Below are positions 46,888 to 59,197 of a DNA stretch of 64,000 nt, in pieces. Below the pieces are notes generated by a model. That model was not told the DNA's origin, made no database searches, and was given only the letters and a program-made list of their open reading frames with translations. Each line of letters begins with the position of its first letter. Positions within the stretch are counted from its first letter, which is position 1. The translations under genes were made by a program, and so were the position numbers. Source of the DNA: Gautieria morchelliformis (lineage: Eukaryota > Basidiomycota > Agaricomycetes > Gomphales > Gomphaceae); assembly GCA_015179125.1 (NCBI GenBank), contig WHVA01000114.1:186001-250000 (forward strand), read 5' to 3'.

Positions 46888-47598
46888 TGTTATGTATTGG
46901 AAATCCTGGAGGTCGGAACTGGAAAGGACAACGGCTTCAACTTATATGTTGCGCCCCTGATGAATTACCGTCCTAAGTATTTCGGATTTGACTTCCAGAT
47001 GTCGGAGAAGGCGGAAGTCGAGAGTAAGGTCAACAGTCGAGGGTCAGAGAACAGAGGTCAGAATAGGTGGAAGAGGTGGAGGACAGAGGATCAAGAACGG
47101 AGAGGGACAAGACTAGCAAAACTCGCTGTGCTAAGAACAGGAGACAGTGCGAAAGGATTCACGTATTGAAGTCGATTATCTGATTGCAGAAATGGAGACA
47201 TACATGAGGGGGTTTTATACAAAGAGCAGAAGCAACAGGTAATGGTATGGTACTAAGCAAATTCCGGAGAGTGCGGGAATCGGATAGACATACGGGGCAA
47301 GTAACTAGTGCGGAACAAGGGGATGACAAGGGGGTGCAGGGTAGGGTAAGTACAATGGCAAAGAACAAGGCGAGTAAGTACAATGGGCATTGGAACAAAT
47401 GGAATTACGGAAATAGTATCTTGCTGTTTTCAGGGTTGAGTATGGGGGCCAGTATCTGGAGGTGGCCAGAAGAACAAGGGGTCAAGGTAGAGGGTTGCAG
47501 ATGGTGCGGATGTTGCAGAATAGAGTCGGAGGTAGCGCGGAGGTGACGTGGAGGATATGCAGAGGTGGCGGAGATGGTTGAGCAGAACAGTCGTAACA
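46888..47598 (-). repeat. Element B 3' LTR
   Basis: About 711 bases bounded by TGTTA and TAACA, with the purine tract just outside at 47600-47612. Its first 200 bases match 60775-60974. The right border rests on the TAACA terminus and the adjacent purine tract. Confidence 0.8.
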
Positions 47599-47717
47599 GT
47601 ATCTCCCCTTCAAGGTCGAGCCCCGAGAGACCACAGGACAGATCACGTGACCTGTGAACAAACGCATCAGAGTTCGAAAGAAAGGCGGGAGAACAAACAC
47701 GTTGATCCTAATCCATC

Positions 47718-48933
47718 ATGAGCTCCTCAGTTGACTTCTCTAAAATGACCAGCGCCCAACTGAAAGAACACTTCGCTAGTGTTCTCGCAGAAAAGGAACT
47801 TGCGGAAAAACACGAGGCCGAGGAGGTGGCTCAGAAGGAGAAAGAGCGACTGGAGGAGGAGCGCAAGGAGGAAGAGCGCGAAGAAAAAGAGCGCAAGGAC
47901 CATGAGGAATGCGATCGCCTGGAAAGTGAGCGCGAAGACCACGAACGCGAGCTCGAGCGCATCGAGCGCGAACGCGAAGAGCGGGAGGCCGAAAAAGCAG
48001 CAGAAAAACTCGCGGAGGAGGAAGCCGCTGCGGAAAAGGCCACCGCGGAAGAGGCGGAGGAGAATCATGTGTCAATGAAGGTAAGTTCTTCTTTGTTCTT
48101 GATAGTGTAGAGTTGACCATCGGAACAGGAATGCGGACACGGATGAGGAATCCGTGCGGAGTGGAACTCCGTCGGAAGATTCGCTGGAAGAAACCCCAAA
48201 GCCAAAGAACAAAGGCAAGGGGAAGGTGATGGTGGAATGGTGGGCGGCGCAGGAAGAAAAGCAGCGCCGGAAGGAGGCACACCGTGCGGGAAACAAGAGG
48301 GTGGCTCCAGAGGACCAGGGCCCATCGCAGCCAAGCTGCGATGGCTGCTTGGAGAAGGAGCTGCCCTGCATCTGGGATTTGGCCGGGAAGGCCATGGCTT
48401 GCAATCCGTGCAAGGACGGAAAGCGGGCTTGCGTGGTCAACAGGCTCAAGGCTCGCATGACGGCCAAGCGGAGAAGAACCAGAGCATCAGAGGTGGGCTC
48501 GGAAAAACCTGCCCAAGGTGGGCGGAAACCCTAGTCCAGGGCTGCCAAGGCGAGGGGAGTCCAAGAAGGGCCGGAGGCGAGCGGAAGTGGGATGACGGGA
48601 GAGGAGCCAACCGCGGATCCACTTGCGGATATTGCTAGGTCGCTCTGGGGACTGCTCCGACAAGGGGAGCAGGGGTTGCAAATGCAACACCACTTCTACC
48701 TGGCAGTCGCGGATCAACTTGGTGCGTATGAGGATCACCTCGATCAAATCGTCGCAGAACTGAGGTGGATGCAGGAGAGGGAGGACTCGGAAGTGGGTGT
48801 GGAAGTATCTGAGGGTGAGGTTCAAGACGTGCTGAGGTTTGCAGAGGTGTATGGGCAGAACGGAAATGCGGAGGATGTGGAGGTGGAAGACTGGGTGGGA
48901 TTTGGTGGTGACAACACCATGGAGGACGACTAG
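47718..48933 (+). CDS. Element B antisense ORF region with Zn2Cys6-like cysteines
   Basis: On the strand opposite to pol, three neighbouring open stretches look coding. The first starts MSSSVDFSKMTSAQLKEHFA and becomes a very Glu/Lys/Arg-rich coiled coil. The second (about 48154-48534) carries CDGC, LEKELPC, IWDLAGKAMAC, NPC, KDGKRAC, a C-x2-C-x6-C-x10-C-x2-C-x6-C pattern, followed by a basic stretch (LKARMTAKRRRTR). The third (48592-48933) is acidic and helical. The spacing matches fungal Zn2Cys6 DNA-binding domains. I do not join the stretches. Function unknown. Confidence 0.6.
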
Positions 48934-49049
48934 TGGTCGGAATGACTTGTAGAATAGGTTTCTTGGAACATCAGAATTAGTGTAGTGGAAAATTAATCGG
49001 ATTTTAACTGGTGATTCAAGGAGTGAAAACGGAACAGAATGGTGGAAGT

Positions 49050-51009
49050 GTCGGAAAGGACTTTGTGTGCAAGAAGGGGTCCAGGCTTGGCAGGGTATCC
49101 CTTGTGGAAATCTGAGACGAGTTCAGAGGTGTGGTCGAGTTCCGTGGTGGAAATCCAGGAAGTCTCTTTGTCTGTGTTCTCGTAGCCTGCCCACTTGACT
49201 AGGTACTGGAGTTGACAACGGTATCGCTTGTTGAGCTTGGAATTGAGGATTTATGAAATCTCATATTCCGGTTCTCCGTCGATGATGACTGGTGGAGGAG
49301 GAGGTTGTTCTCGATTTGGAATGGTATTCAGAACTGCAGGTTCAAGCATAGACACATGGAATACCGGATGTACTGCGCGCATATTGTCAGGGAGTCTGAG
49401 AGTGAAAGAACGACTGCCGGCCTTAGCGATGATCTCGTAAGGTCCGAGGTATTTTTCAGAGCGCTTCTTCGAGGGACGAGTGGTGCAGAAGTTTTCAGCT
49501 TTGACAAAGACTTTGTTGCCTATCTCAAATGCCGGTTGCGGAAGGCGTTTCCGATCGGCGGAAGTTTGGTATCTCTTTTGGGCAGCAGAAATGTTCTCTC
49601 AGAGGTGCTGGTGAAGGTCGTCGAGTTCCACAACGAAATCTTGGGCTCTGGCAGAGGCGAGGTCACATTCAGGGTGGATGGTGAGATTCGGGTGGTAGCC
49701 TTTGTTGGTGTAGAAGGGCGAAATTCCAGTGGTGGCAGAAGGTGCATTGTTGTAAGCGAATTCCATGAGCGGAAGAAGGTCGGACCAATTGCTGTGTTGG
49801 TAGTTGCAATAGACGCGGGGGTACTGCTCGAGGGTTTGATTAGTGCGTTCCGTTTGTCCGTCAGCTTTGGGATGATAACCGGAAGTGAAGTGGAGTTTCA
49901 TGTCGAGAGCCTTGCCGAGTGTGCGGAAAAAGGATGACACAAATTCTGATCCACAGTCGGAAGTGACATGGGAGGGGATTCCGTGCTTGGAAAAGACGTG
50001 GAGCACGAAGAGCTGTGCGAGCTGGGCGGAAGTAATGGTGTCGTAAGTCGGAATAAAGATCGACTGCTTTGTGAGGCGGTCAACAATAACTAGAATGGTA
50101 TAATAGCCAGATGACTTAGGAAGTTTCTCGATGAAGTCCATGGATATTGAATTCCAGGGTTGTTCCGGGATCAGAAGTTGCTTCAGGAGGCCGTAGGGTT
50201 TGTGAGGTTGAGGCTTGGCGTGCATACAGGTGGTGCATGACTTGCAGTAGTCTTGGACCATCGTGCGGAGGAGAGGCCAAGTGTAGGTACATCGGATGAT
50301 GTCGAGGGTCTTGTTCTGGCCTTGGTGTCCTGAGAGTGGATGATCGTGGCTTTGCTGGAGTACGCGAAGTCGTAGATAGTTGATGTCTGGAACATAGATC
50401 CGGGACTTGTAGCGGAGAAATCCATCGGAATCAAGGGACCATCCAGGACTGGTTGGGTTATCAAGGTGGGTTGCGGAGATGGGGTTGGAACGGATTGCGG
50501 AACGGATGTTGGAATGGAGAGACTCGGTGTCCATAATGATCGAGGCGCGGAGTAGCAGAAACTGCAATGCTGTGGCACACAGGGACGATGCCAGCTGCTC
50601 AGTTGAGAATACTGGGCGGAAATTGTGCGGGTTAACGCTGGCATAGTCGCTACTTCCCTCTTTTGGGTAGACGTCCCAACGTCTAGTTAGCACGTCGGGT
50701 TTTGCTCCGAGCTTTCTGGGGCGGAAGCGGATCACCATATTGAACTGTGAGAGATATTCAGACCAGCGGACTTGACGATGAGTCAAAATCTTAGTAGTCG
50801 CAAAATACTCAAGGTTTTTATGGTCTGTTACAATGTCGATCAGATAAGTTGGACCTTCGAGATAGTGTCGCCAAATTTTGAAGGCTTCAAAGATTGCAAG
50901 TAGTTCCTTATCGTGGATGTCGTAGTTGAGTTCTGGGGCGGAAAAGGTGCGGGAATGAAAAGTGATTGGATGAATTTCTCTGTCGTCGGGGGAAATTATT
51001 GAAAGGATG
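49050..51009 (-). CDS. Element B RNase H, integrase and chromodomain
   Basis: Minus strand from 51009: RNase H end (HDKELLAIFEAFKIWRHYLE, VTDHKNLEYFATTKILTHRQ), integrase HHCC (SHDHPLSGHQGQNKTLDIIR, CKSCTTC), integrase core (MDFIEKLPKSSGYYTILVIV, YHPKADGQTERTNQTLEQYP) and a GPY-like part (RPSKKRSEKYLGPYEIIAKA). A chromodomain (CQLQYLVKWAGYENTDKETS) lies near 49050-49290. Confidence 0.88.
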
Positions 51010-51013
51010 GCGG

Positions 51014-51449
51014 TGTAAAAATGCAATGTACTGCAGGTGTAGATGCAACGATAATGTCGAGTGACCTCAAGATCGCACAAGCTAGCTTATGAGTGCGAGC
51101 AAGGTGCATAAGATAAGATGATCCTCTAAAGCTGCGTACAAGCCTAGTTATAGGGAAAGGACAATGAGCTGTGCAGTGGCACGAGTGGAAACTATGCAAA
51201 TGGTGGACAAAGGCACTATCAGTGGACCGTTATACGTGAGTGGAAAGTGGATCAGGGCGGAAGGTGGACATATGCAGACACAATACCATCAGTGGACTGC
51301 ATCAAAATAAGGCACACATGTGTGAGACAAAATAAAAGAGGAATAGTGTCCGAATCCTAATCACTATGAATCTAAAAATAGAACATCAAGACAAATCGAG
51401 ACATAGACCGTATCTGAAATCACTGTACAGGGAGTGTAACTCCCTTACA
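51014..51449 (-). repeat. Element E 3' LTR
   Basis: 436 bases from TGTAAAAATG to CTCCCTTACA on the plus strand. It ends with a small hairpin (AGGGAGT GTA ACTCCCT). Confidence 0.93.
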
Positions 51450-51509
51450 TCTCCCCGGGACTAAAATGTTGACCGTCCCCGGTCAATTGTAAGGCTGGGA
51501 AGGCAGACA

Positions 51510-52760
51510 TCAACTGGAGACGGAGGCATCCAAAGGGATATCGCTATTGTCAACGACTGACGTTACGGGAATGATGGTGCATGAACGGGGATAATAGGGG
51601 ACCAAGCGAAAAGCGGCGAAAGGCAGCTTATGAACAGACCCATCGAGCTCGGCGAGGATATACGTGCCATTACGGTTGCGTCTGACCACAAGGAGAGGCC
51701 CCAGATAACACAGCTTTGTCTTTCGAGATAGGTCAGCCTCAATCCTCGTGTTACAGACCAGAACAAGTGAGCCAGGCGCGAAGTTGTAGTCCTTAATGAG
51801 ATTTGTGTTCCCCTTCTTGAACTGAGCAATGGACGCATAGCGGGCTTTCAGGACATGGTCTTTCACTGCTGCCAAGTCTTCCTCCCTCTTCTCGAGCTGA
51901 CGAGCACGGATCGCAATGAGGTCGACATAGGAGAGGGGTTTGTCGAGCTTCGGCACCAGGAAGGTGGCTTCAGCGAGGTCGAAGGGAAGGATGGGGTCGA
52001 TACCGTGTGCCATGTAGAAGGGAGAAAGCCCCGTGTCTTTGCATACCGTAACACGATCCGCCCAAAATACATGGGGCATAACGGAGGGCCAGCGGGTGAT
52101 ATCGCCATCGCAAGCCTTAACGATGGATTCTCTGATGCTCCTGTGACTTCACTCTACAATCCCATTAGCCTGTTTGTTATAGGGAGAGATTCGGATATGA
52201 GTAATGTGGTATTTCTTCGCCAGCCAGTCCAGTCCCACAATGATCGGCGCCCCATTATCCATAACAATCTCCTCCACCGCACCCCACCTACACAGCAGAT
52301 CCTCGAACACAAACTTCCCCACTGCCACACCCGTTTCCTTCGCCAATATCCTGAACTCGGGATATGAAATCAAAGAACATCGGCCCTGCAAAATATATGA
52401 CACTCCCGCGACCTTTGGCATATGCATCGTATCAATGTGAACCCTGCGAAAGAGAGGGGCGGGCGACGCAACAACTGGCGGAATGTGGATGTGCTGCGTA
52501 GAGCATATCTGGCACTCGTGGCAGGTTTTGATAAACCACACCACATCACGGTTGATGCCCGGCCACCAGAAGCGATCCGCCAGGGTGCAGCGCGTCGAAT
52601 AGAAGCCCTTATGGCCAAGCTGGTCGTGCGCCTGAAGAATGAAAGAAAGACGGTCAGCAGGAAGAAATATGACGAGTTGATGGATTTTAGTGGATCCACG
52701 CCACCAGAGTTGGCCATTGCGCACGAAGAATTTAGTGGCACATCTAATAAACTTTTTGAG
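51510..52760 (-). CDS. Element E integrase
   Basis: HHCC-type zinc motif (AHDQLGHKGFYSTRCTLADR, CHECQIC, about 52490-52620). The core has VHIDTMHMPKVAGVSYILQG, EEIVMDNGAPIIVGLDWLAK and PYNKQANGIVE. The C-terminal part includes GLSPFYMAHGIDPILPFDLA and PGSLVLVCNTRIEADLSRKT. Part of a fossil element. Confidence 0.88.
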
Positions 52761-55022
52761 CTGAGTGTCATCAAAACCGGTGGGCTTCAGGGCAGTAGTC
52801 AAAAATTCTTTGATTCGGGGCAATTCCAGATCATCGCGAATGTCCGTGTCCGAGCGAGGGATGGTGAGATCAGGTCTTGGAGCAGGCAAGGAGCGCATAG
52901 TAAACGTGAGGAAAGGGGAGGGGTACACCGGGAGCGGGAGAGATTCTGGCGGCACCTGTTCATCAGCCACCTCTTCAAGAAAATTACTTGCCGGCATCAA
53001 CGCTTGCCCCCTGGTCAGATAACCGACACTTCGTTGGAAGTGCAGTAGCGTTGACCCGGCCTTCTCCACTGCCTGCGCCCCTACCCAAGAATTTACCCAA
53101 ACCCCCAATTCCAAAACCTCATCTACCCAATCATCCTGCGGCTCCTCCTCATCCTCCGGTGCTGGCCGCCGTCGAGAAAGACCGTCCAGCCCCGCATGAT
53201 CCTTGCCCAGCACGTGCACAAGGTCAAAGTCAAAGAGCAGAATCCCAGCGATCCATCGGTTCATGGCGTTATTCGGTTGTGTGTCCGGATTGTTCAGCAT
53301 TCCCTTGATATATTTTGCGTCGGCTTCCAGGCTGAACGTTGGCAGGCCCACAAGATGAATTCGAAGAGCCTTGAGGGTCCGAAAAACGCCATGCAGTTCC
53401 AGCTTTGACTGCGAATATCTAGCCTCGTGTTCCATCCATGAAATGGAGCCGTACCTCGACGGTTTCCTCCGGCCCCGTTCGTCGAGCTGATAGACAATCC
53501 ACCCCACCGCGATAAATGAAGAGTCCACAGCGAGGATGACTAGACGCTTGCTTAGATAATCAATAGGTGCCAACGCGGGTGCGGCCACAACACGCCGCTT
53601 CAAACAATCCATCGCCTCCTGCTGCTCTTCCCCCCACACAAGCTCAACATCCTTTCGCATCAACTGCACCAATGGCCGCGCAATTTCTGCAAATTTCTCA
53701 ATGAAGATACGCACGACCCCACAGGTGCCCAAAAATCCCCGTACTTCCGTCAGATCGTGACAGACTGGCCAGTTCTCGATCTTCGACACTCGAGCCTGGT
53801 CCGGGACCCGTCCCTCATAATTGCAAGTGTGGCCCACTATGTTCACCTCCGGGACCCCTAGGACAAGCTTGTGGGCCGAAAAGGTGCCACCTGCATGCTT
53901 CATGCGGTGGAAAATCCTGTTGACATCGGTGAAGTGCTCCCAGACAAACCGTCGTATGTTCGGATTCTCAGCAAGTGTTTCGTAAGTACCGCCTGGCAGC
54001 TCATAGTGTGTTTTCGGACCTAGAACAGGGATGTCATCTAGGAACGGCGGTGCCGTACCAAGTTCGTCTTGCAAGATAAAAGTGACGTGTCCTTGAAAAA
54101 TAGATACTGAGTTGGACCATCCCATTGGGAGGGCCATGAGGCGATGAGGACCGAGGGGTGTCTGGAATGTGGTGAGGTCTCAAGATTCCGGAGCTATGGG
54201 CGCGTGGTCATATCCCACATAAAGGTCACCGAGCGAGTAGATAGCCCGGCCCATGCAGTGCTCCGCATATGGCTCCACGTTCGGCGGAAGACCCACGTCC
54301 TTTATTGTCACAGCATTCAACGGCTGTAGATCATGAACAATACGGAACTTCCCATTTTTCTTCGGCACACAGAACCAGTGTGACCTATAGGAGGAGCCAG
54401 ATGGTTCGTACGTCCCACTCGAAATCTTGTCCTTTATAAACTGAATGACTTCGTCCCGCAACCCGTGTGGAATAGGAATGTTCTTCAATGCCCACAGCTC
54501 GTGTTCGACGGTCGGTATGATAACCGGATCAAAGTAGTCCTCCCGAAACTTCCCCCTCTCCATATCCTCCCAATCCAGAGCCCCCTCGTTCTTCATCAAC
54601 ATTTCGAACGCCAAATTCACCTCTTCCTCCCACAGAAACCCTTGCCTGTGCAGGCCCAACCCCTCCCACCTTTCCCTTGTCAACCTCTCCCCAAAAATCA
54701 GCGGCGCAGATGGGTGCAGTGATAGTTGCGGAAGCATGAGAAGTGGATCTTCTGGAAACCGCTGCTTCGGCCTCACCTGTTCTGGAAGTGTAGTCGCTAC
54801 GGGCCGAATCTTTCGCGCCAATGGCTTATACTTGAGTCCCAGTGCCGGTGTCGTGAAGTCATACACAGTCCACAAGTAGTACAAGGCCATTGGTAAGTTT
54901 GCCGAGAACAGGGACGGAACTTTGGCCATACTAACTGAACCTGAAACTGGCGAAGGAGAAGGCGTTGTCAGCGCTAGATGTGCCTGGCGGTGCTCGCCTG
55001 CATGGTGCGGCATCATCGGCAC
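52761..55022 (-). CDS. Element E reverse transcriptase and RNase H
   Basis: RT blocks include SGTYEPSGSSYRSHWFCVPK, KNGKFRIVHDLQPLNAVTIK and MALPMGWSNSVSIFQGHVTF. The usual catalytic acidic box falls at PFLDDIPV (about 54020). RNase H-like sequence has VILAVDSSFIAVGWIVYQLD and SQSKLELHGVFRTLKALRIH. Part of a fossil element. Confidence 0.82.
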
Positions 55023-55110
55023 TCATACACGGGCCTGGCTTCTTCGGGTCAAAGATTATTAATGTTTCCCCCACATCCTCCGTGTCACACTGCGCCGCCC
55101 TCTGGAATGG

Positions 55111-55854
55111 TCAACCCAGCAACAGACGGTAAGGAGCCTTTTCGATGATCCATGCGTGGACAAATATGCTGATGCCCGCGATGGTGAGCTCCAAGTTTTC
55201 CACCACACCCATGTTTGTCTTGGTCCCTCCATTCGCATCCCTCATGTTTAGCTTCAGGTCCGGATTCCAAGGCAAGTTTAGCTCCTTCACTGCTTCCTTG
55301 CTGATACAAACTAACTCCGCTCCGGAATCGTAAAGGCGGACTTCGCTGAATTGACCCGCAACCTTGACGTTAAGCTCCATGATCGGCAACGAGTAGACTG
55401 GCGCCGTCGTTTCTAGAAGGCTGTCGGTGGTGAGAGAAGACGGCAACTCAGGGGAAAGAGAGTAAGCAGCCGTTCGGTTCACTTTACAGAAATCGACCGT
55501 ATACTTGCGGAAATCCGGTGACAACCCCATAAGCTCCGCTGTTGACACATCCGCCCTCGCTGCCATAACTCGCTCGAAAACCCTCTGGACAGCACTAGCG
55601 TCGTCGCACTTGGACCTGTAGGTGTACTGCGACGGTTTACGGTCCGAGTTGGCTGACCCCTGCGTTTTTGCAGCGGCCTCGTCCGTAGTTACGATCGCTG
55701 GGTATGCCCCCCTCATCTCCTCCTGTACACCCTCCTCCACCTCATTGAGTCCCCCCCCTGTGACTCCCAAAACCTCCTCCTCATCCACCGGATCCACCTG
55801 CAAGAATGCTACAGCTGCACCTTGCACCCCCGATGTCTGAGCTTGGTCCACCAT
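55111..55854 (-). CDS. Element E protease region
   Basis: Contains the retroviral-type active site in VRLYDSGAELVCISKEAVKE, and later IFVHAWIIEKAPYRLLLG. The N-terminal half is acidic and may be linker. Part of a fossil element. Confidence 0.78.
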   Translation of the reverse strand: MVDQAQTSGVQGAAVAFLQVDPVDEEEVLGVTGGGLNEVEEGVQEEMRGAYPAIVTTDEAAAKTQGSANSDRKPSQYTYRSKCDDASAVQRVFERVMAARADVSTAELMGLSPDFRKYTVDFCKVNRTAAYSLSPELPSSLTTDSLLETTAPVYSLPIMELNVKVAGQFSEVRLYDSGAELVCISKEAVKELNLPWNPDLKLNMRDANGGTKTNMGVVENLELTIAGISIFVHAWIIEKAPYRLLLG

Positions 55855-55884
55855 GAACTTGATCCCCCGTGGGTCATTCAGGAT

Positions 55885-57066
55885 TCAGGATCCGTTGGGC
55901 CACCGATAGAACCCTTGCTCGCTGATAATGACCCTTCCCAGCCGTACATATTCCATCCCGATTGGGCACTCCCTAGGTGTGCGTCCCGCACAATTCGAAG
56001 CCTTGCAGAAAGGACAAGTCCGTCCTCCCAGAATGGGCTGGAAGGGGGGTGCCTGGTGAGGATTACTTGTTGGCGCCAAGGCATAGGCTGCGGGTGTCTT
56101 CAAAACATTAATGTAGCTGGGCTGCTTTGAAAGAACTTGAAAGTACGTAGTAGCGTATGCCTCTTCCTCAACTTTGAGGCCTCGCAGCTTTTCCAACAGG
56201 TCAGTGACGTCCAACGGCCTGTCTGCTGGCAAGCGAACCGTTTTCTTGACAACCTGCGGGTCCCCCGCCACTCCCTGGGACTTCAAGCTGGACGCCAGCG
56301 CAGGCAAGGCCGAAGGTATGACACGGTTAAAGGCGTTGCTATTGAAAATATCACACCCAGCTTTATAGACATCTGTGATAGCGAAGGGATCCTCCCGCGG
56401 ATGATTAGGCGTGACGATCCTGAGACGACGCTCGAGCTGCTCTTGGGTGGCGGGGTGGAAGCCGAACCAATAGTAGCGGGCAGCATCCTTTTCAGACAGT
56501 TGCTTGTCCGTGATCAGGTATGCCGCAATTCCCTGAAAGCCTCGGTGATACACATGCAACTCAGTATCCGTGGTGATAAGTTCGGCAGCGGAAGCTTGGA
56601 TAAAAGAATCAAGAGTGGCACGCGTACACTTCTTGGTCTGGAATGCTCCCCCAAAGGCCTCCTTGATAGAAGTGCTAAACACATCCCAATCCTCCGTGGC
56701 ATACCCGTCGAAGGCTTCAAAGGTGAGCCGCTGAGCGCGGTCTAGGTATCGAAACATAAACTTCACCCATTCTGCTTTAGGGAGCTGCGCATCATCAGCG
56801 CAGCATTCATAGATTTCCAAAAACTCAGCAATATCCTCCTCATCACCTTCGAATGTTTTCGGGGCTTTCTTCGACCGGGGGGCAGGCATAGCCACTTTTC
56901 CTATGGATTGGGCCATGGCGTGGGGAGAAACTGGCAAAGGTGGCTGTTGAGGGGTGGAAGAAACTGGTCGGGGAATGCGAGATGGTGTTAAGGCCGTGCT
57001 ACGCAGAACACGAGCTGTTGGAGGGGAAGGCTTTTTTGAGCGTTTCGGAATGATGGCGAAGGACAA
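55885..57066 (-). CDS. Element E gag region
   Basis: Gag-like helical domain (KTFEGDEEDIAEFLEIYECC, EWVKFMFRYLDRAQRLTFEA, ATEDWDVFSTSIKEAFGGAF) preceded by a Pro/Ser/Thr-rich basic N-terminus. The C-terminal part has CPFCKASNCAGRTPRECPIG, an unusual Cys-rich motif rather than a standard CCHC knuckle. Part of a fossil element. Confidence 0.82.
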   Translation of the reverse strand: MSFAIIPKRSKKPSPPTARVLRSTALTPSRIPRPVSSTPQQPPLPVSPHAMAQSIGKVAMPAPRSKKAPKTFEGDEEDIAEFLEIYECCADDAQLPKAEWVKFMFRYLDRAQRLTFEAFDGYATEDWDVFSTSIKEAFGGAFQTKKCTRATLDSFIQASAAELITTDTELHVYHRGFQGIAAYLITDKQLSEKDAARYYWFGFHPATQEQLERRLRIVTPNHPREDPFAITDVYKAGCDIFNSNAFNRVIPSALPALASSLKSQGVAGDPQVVKKTVRLPADRPLDVTDLLEKLRGLKVEEEAYATTYFQVLSKQPSYINVLKTPAAYALAPTSNPHQAPPFQPILGGRTCPFCKASNCAGRTPRECPIGMEYVRLGRVIISEQGFYRWPNGS

Positions 57067-57152
57067 ATTAAAAGGGAAAATGCAGGGCGTAGCTCAAGAA
57101 GGAGACTTTTAATCTCAAGGTTTGAGGTTTGACGTTGCGTGAGGCTCCAGTA

Positions 57153-57597
57153 TGTAAAAATGCAATGTACTGCAGGTGTAGATGCAACGATAACGTCGAG
57201 TGACCTCAAGATCGCACAAGCTAGCTTATGAGTGCGAGCAAGGTGCATAAGATAAGATGATCCTCTAAAGCTGCGTACAAGCCTAGTTATAGGGAAAGGA
57301 CAATGAGCTGTGCAGTGGCACGAGTGGAAACTATGCAAACGGTGGACAAAGGCACTATCAGTGGACCGTTATACGCGAGTGGACGGAGTGGAAAGTGGAT
57401 CAGGGCGGAAGGTGGACATATGCAGACACAATACCATCAGTGGACTGCATCAAAATAAGGCACGCGTGTGTGAGACAAAAGAAAAGAGGAATAGTGTCCG
57501 AATCCTAATCACTATGAATCTAAAAATAGAACATTGAGACAAATCGAGACATAGACCATATCTGAAATCACCGTACAGGGAGTGTAACTCCCTTACA
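57153..57597 (-). repeat. Element E 5' LTR
   Basis: 445 bases, matching 51014-51449 apart from about ten substitutions and a nine-base tandem copy. Confidence 0.93.
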
Positions 57598-57601
57598 GCG
57601 G

Positions 57602-58640
57602 CTAGCGCGTAGTTGGAGGCGTCGGTTTCGAGTACAAGTTGGGCATCTGGAATCCAGAAACCGAGTATAGGAGCCATAGTGAAGGCCGCTTTGAGGGCTT
57701 CAAATGCGGAACAGCATTCCAGAGTGAAATTCCATGGAGCACCCTTCCTGGTGAGACGCGTGAGCGGAACAGTAATGTTGGAAAAGTTAAAAATGAAACG
57801 CCGGTAAAAGTTGGCAAAGCCAAGGAAAGACTGTACATCCTTAACACGTCGGGGTTCCGGCCATTCTTGAATTGCCTTGACCTTGTCCTCTGCCATGGTA
57901 AGACCTGTTGGAGAGAGGATGTAGCCAAGGTATTTGACCGTGTCACGATGCCATTCGCATTTCTCTGCTTTTGCGTAGAGATGGTGTTTGCGGAGACGGC
58001 GGAGTACTTCGTGGACATGTTCCCGGTGTTCTTCCAGTGTGTTGGAATAGATGAGGATGTCATCAATGTAGACTAGAACGCATACATCGAGGAGGTCGGA
58101 AAATACATTGTTCATAAAGCGCTGAAAAGCGGCGGGAGCATTGGTTAGACCAAAAGGCATGACAACCCACTCAAAAGCACCGTAGCGAGTGCGGAAAGTG
58201 GTTTTCCACTCATCACCTTCGCAGATACGGACAAGGTGATAAGCGTGCTGGAGGTCAATTTTGCTGTAGATCTTCGCCCTGCGGGGAGTGTCGAGGAGGT
58301 CGGAAATGTGTGGAAGCGGATATTTGTCCTTCTTAGTGAGGCATTAAGTCCGCGGAAATCGACGCAGAGGCGGAGAGATCCATCCTTCTTCTTCACGAAA
58401 AGGACCGGAGTGCCATGTGGAGACAGCAAAGGGCAGATGAAGCCCATGTTGAGATGTTCATCGACAAACTCATGGAGAGTCTGGAGTTCACTTTGCGAAA
58501 GGGAGTAGATTGGTCCAAGGGGCGGAGATGCTCCTTCTTCCAAATCTATCTTCAAATCATAAGGTCGATGTTCAGCGGGTTTATCGGCTTTGGCCTTATT
58601 GAACACGTCCGGGAAGTCGTGATATTCTTCCGGAACTGAG
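57602..58640 (-). CDS. Element B reverse transcriptase
   Basis: Holds SPHGTPVLFVKKKDGSLRLC, MPFGLTNAPAAFQRFMNNVF, CVLVYIDDILIYSNTLEEHR (catalytic IDD near 58050-58080), YLGYILSPTGLTMAEDKVKA and DVQSFLGFANFYRRFIFNFS, then the start of RNase H (VLETDASNYALAA). Split from its RNase H by element E. Confidence 0.9.
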
Positions 58641-59197
58641 CTCATATCGACCGGAGCGGAAGTCGAGGCGGAACAAGCTTTGACTGTACCCGAATCGGAG
58701 AGGTGAAGCTGGAAAACGGTTGTATCTTCTTGCCGTTGCAATACACGGAAAGCGGTGGCAGAAACGAGCGCAATTCGAGGAGCTTCGAGGGACGGAGGTG
58801 CTAAAGTGGGACCGGAGTGTGGAACTGAATCCACAAGCAGAGTTGCAGAAGAGGCCTGAGCCATCTTTGCGGACGACGTTGGAATAGACGGAAGTTGATC
58901 TGGGGTACGGAACTGTATCTGACCCAATGCCCAGTTAATCGACGGATTATATCGGGTGAGCCAATTGTGTCCTAGTACAATGGAACAGCTAGCATCTAGC
59001 AGAGTAACGTAAAATGTAACTTCATGGTTGTCCCCAGTAGTGAAACAGATAGACAGGTCTACGACTTGGGAAATTGCCGTGTTGGATGACCCATCGAAGA
59101 GGCAGAGCGGAATTGTCGGAATGTTGCGGGTTGGAAGCTTGTGCTTCAAAATAAAGTCGGTGTCGAGGAAACAATGAGTCGAACCAGAGTCGATCAA
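58641..59197 (-). CDS. Element B protease region
   Basis: Active-site block MIDSGSTHCFLDTDFILKHK (DSG, near 59185) followed by SCSIVLGHNWLTRYNPSINW, the ILG-type block of gypsy proteases. A linker joins it to reverse transcriptase. Confidence 0.85.

Larger units (their letters stand above)
51014..57597 (-). mobile_element. Ty3/gypsy element E, inserted in B; intermediate age
   Basis: LTRs at 51014-51449 and 57153-57597 differ at about ten positions plus one nine-base indel by eye. The four-base duplication GCGG flanks them (51010-51013 and 57598-57601). B coding sequence continues across the empty site. Minus-strand order: gag, protease, reverse transcriptase, RNase H, integrase. No chromodomain is seen. 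A purine tract (tcccggggaga on the minus strand) lies beside the left LTR. Broken at a few places. Confidence 0.93.
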
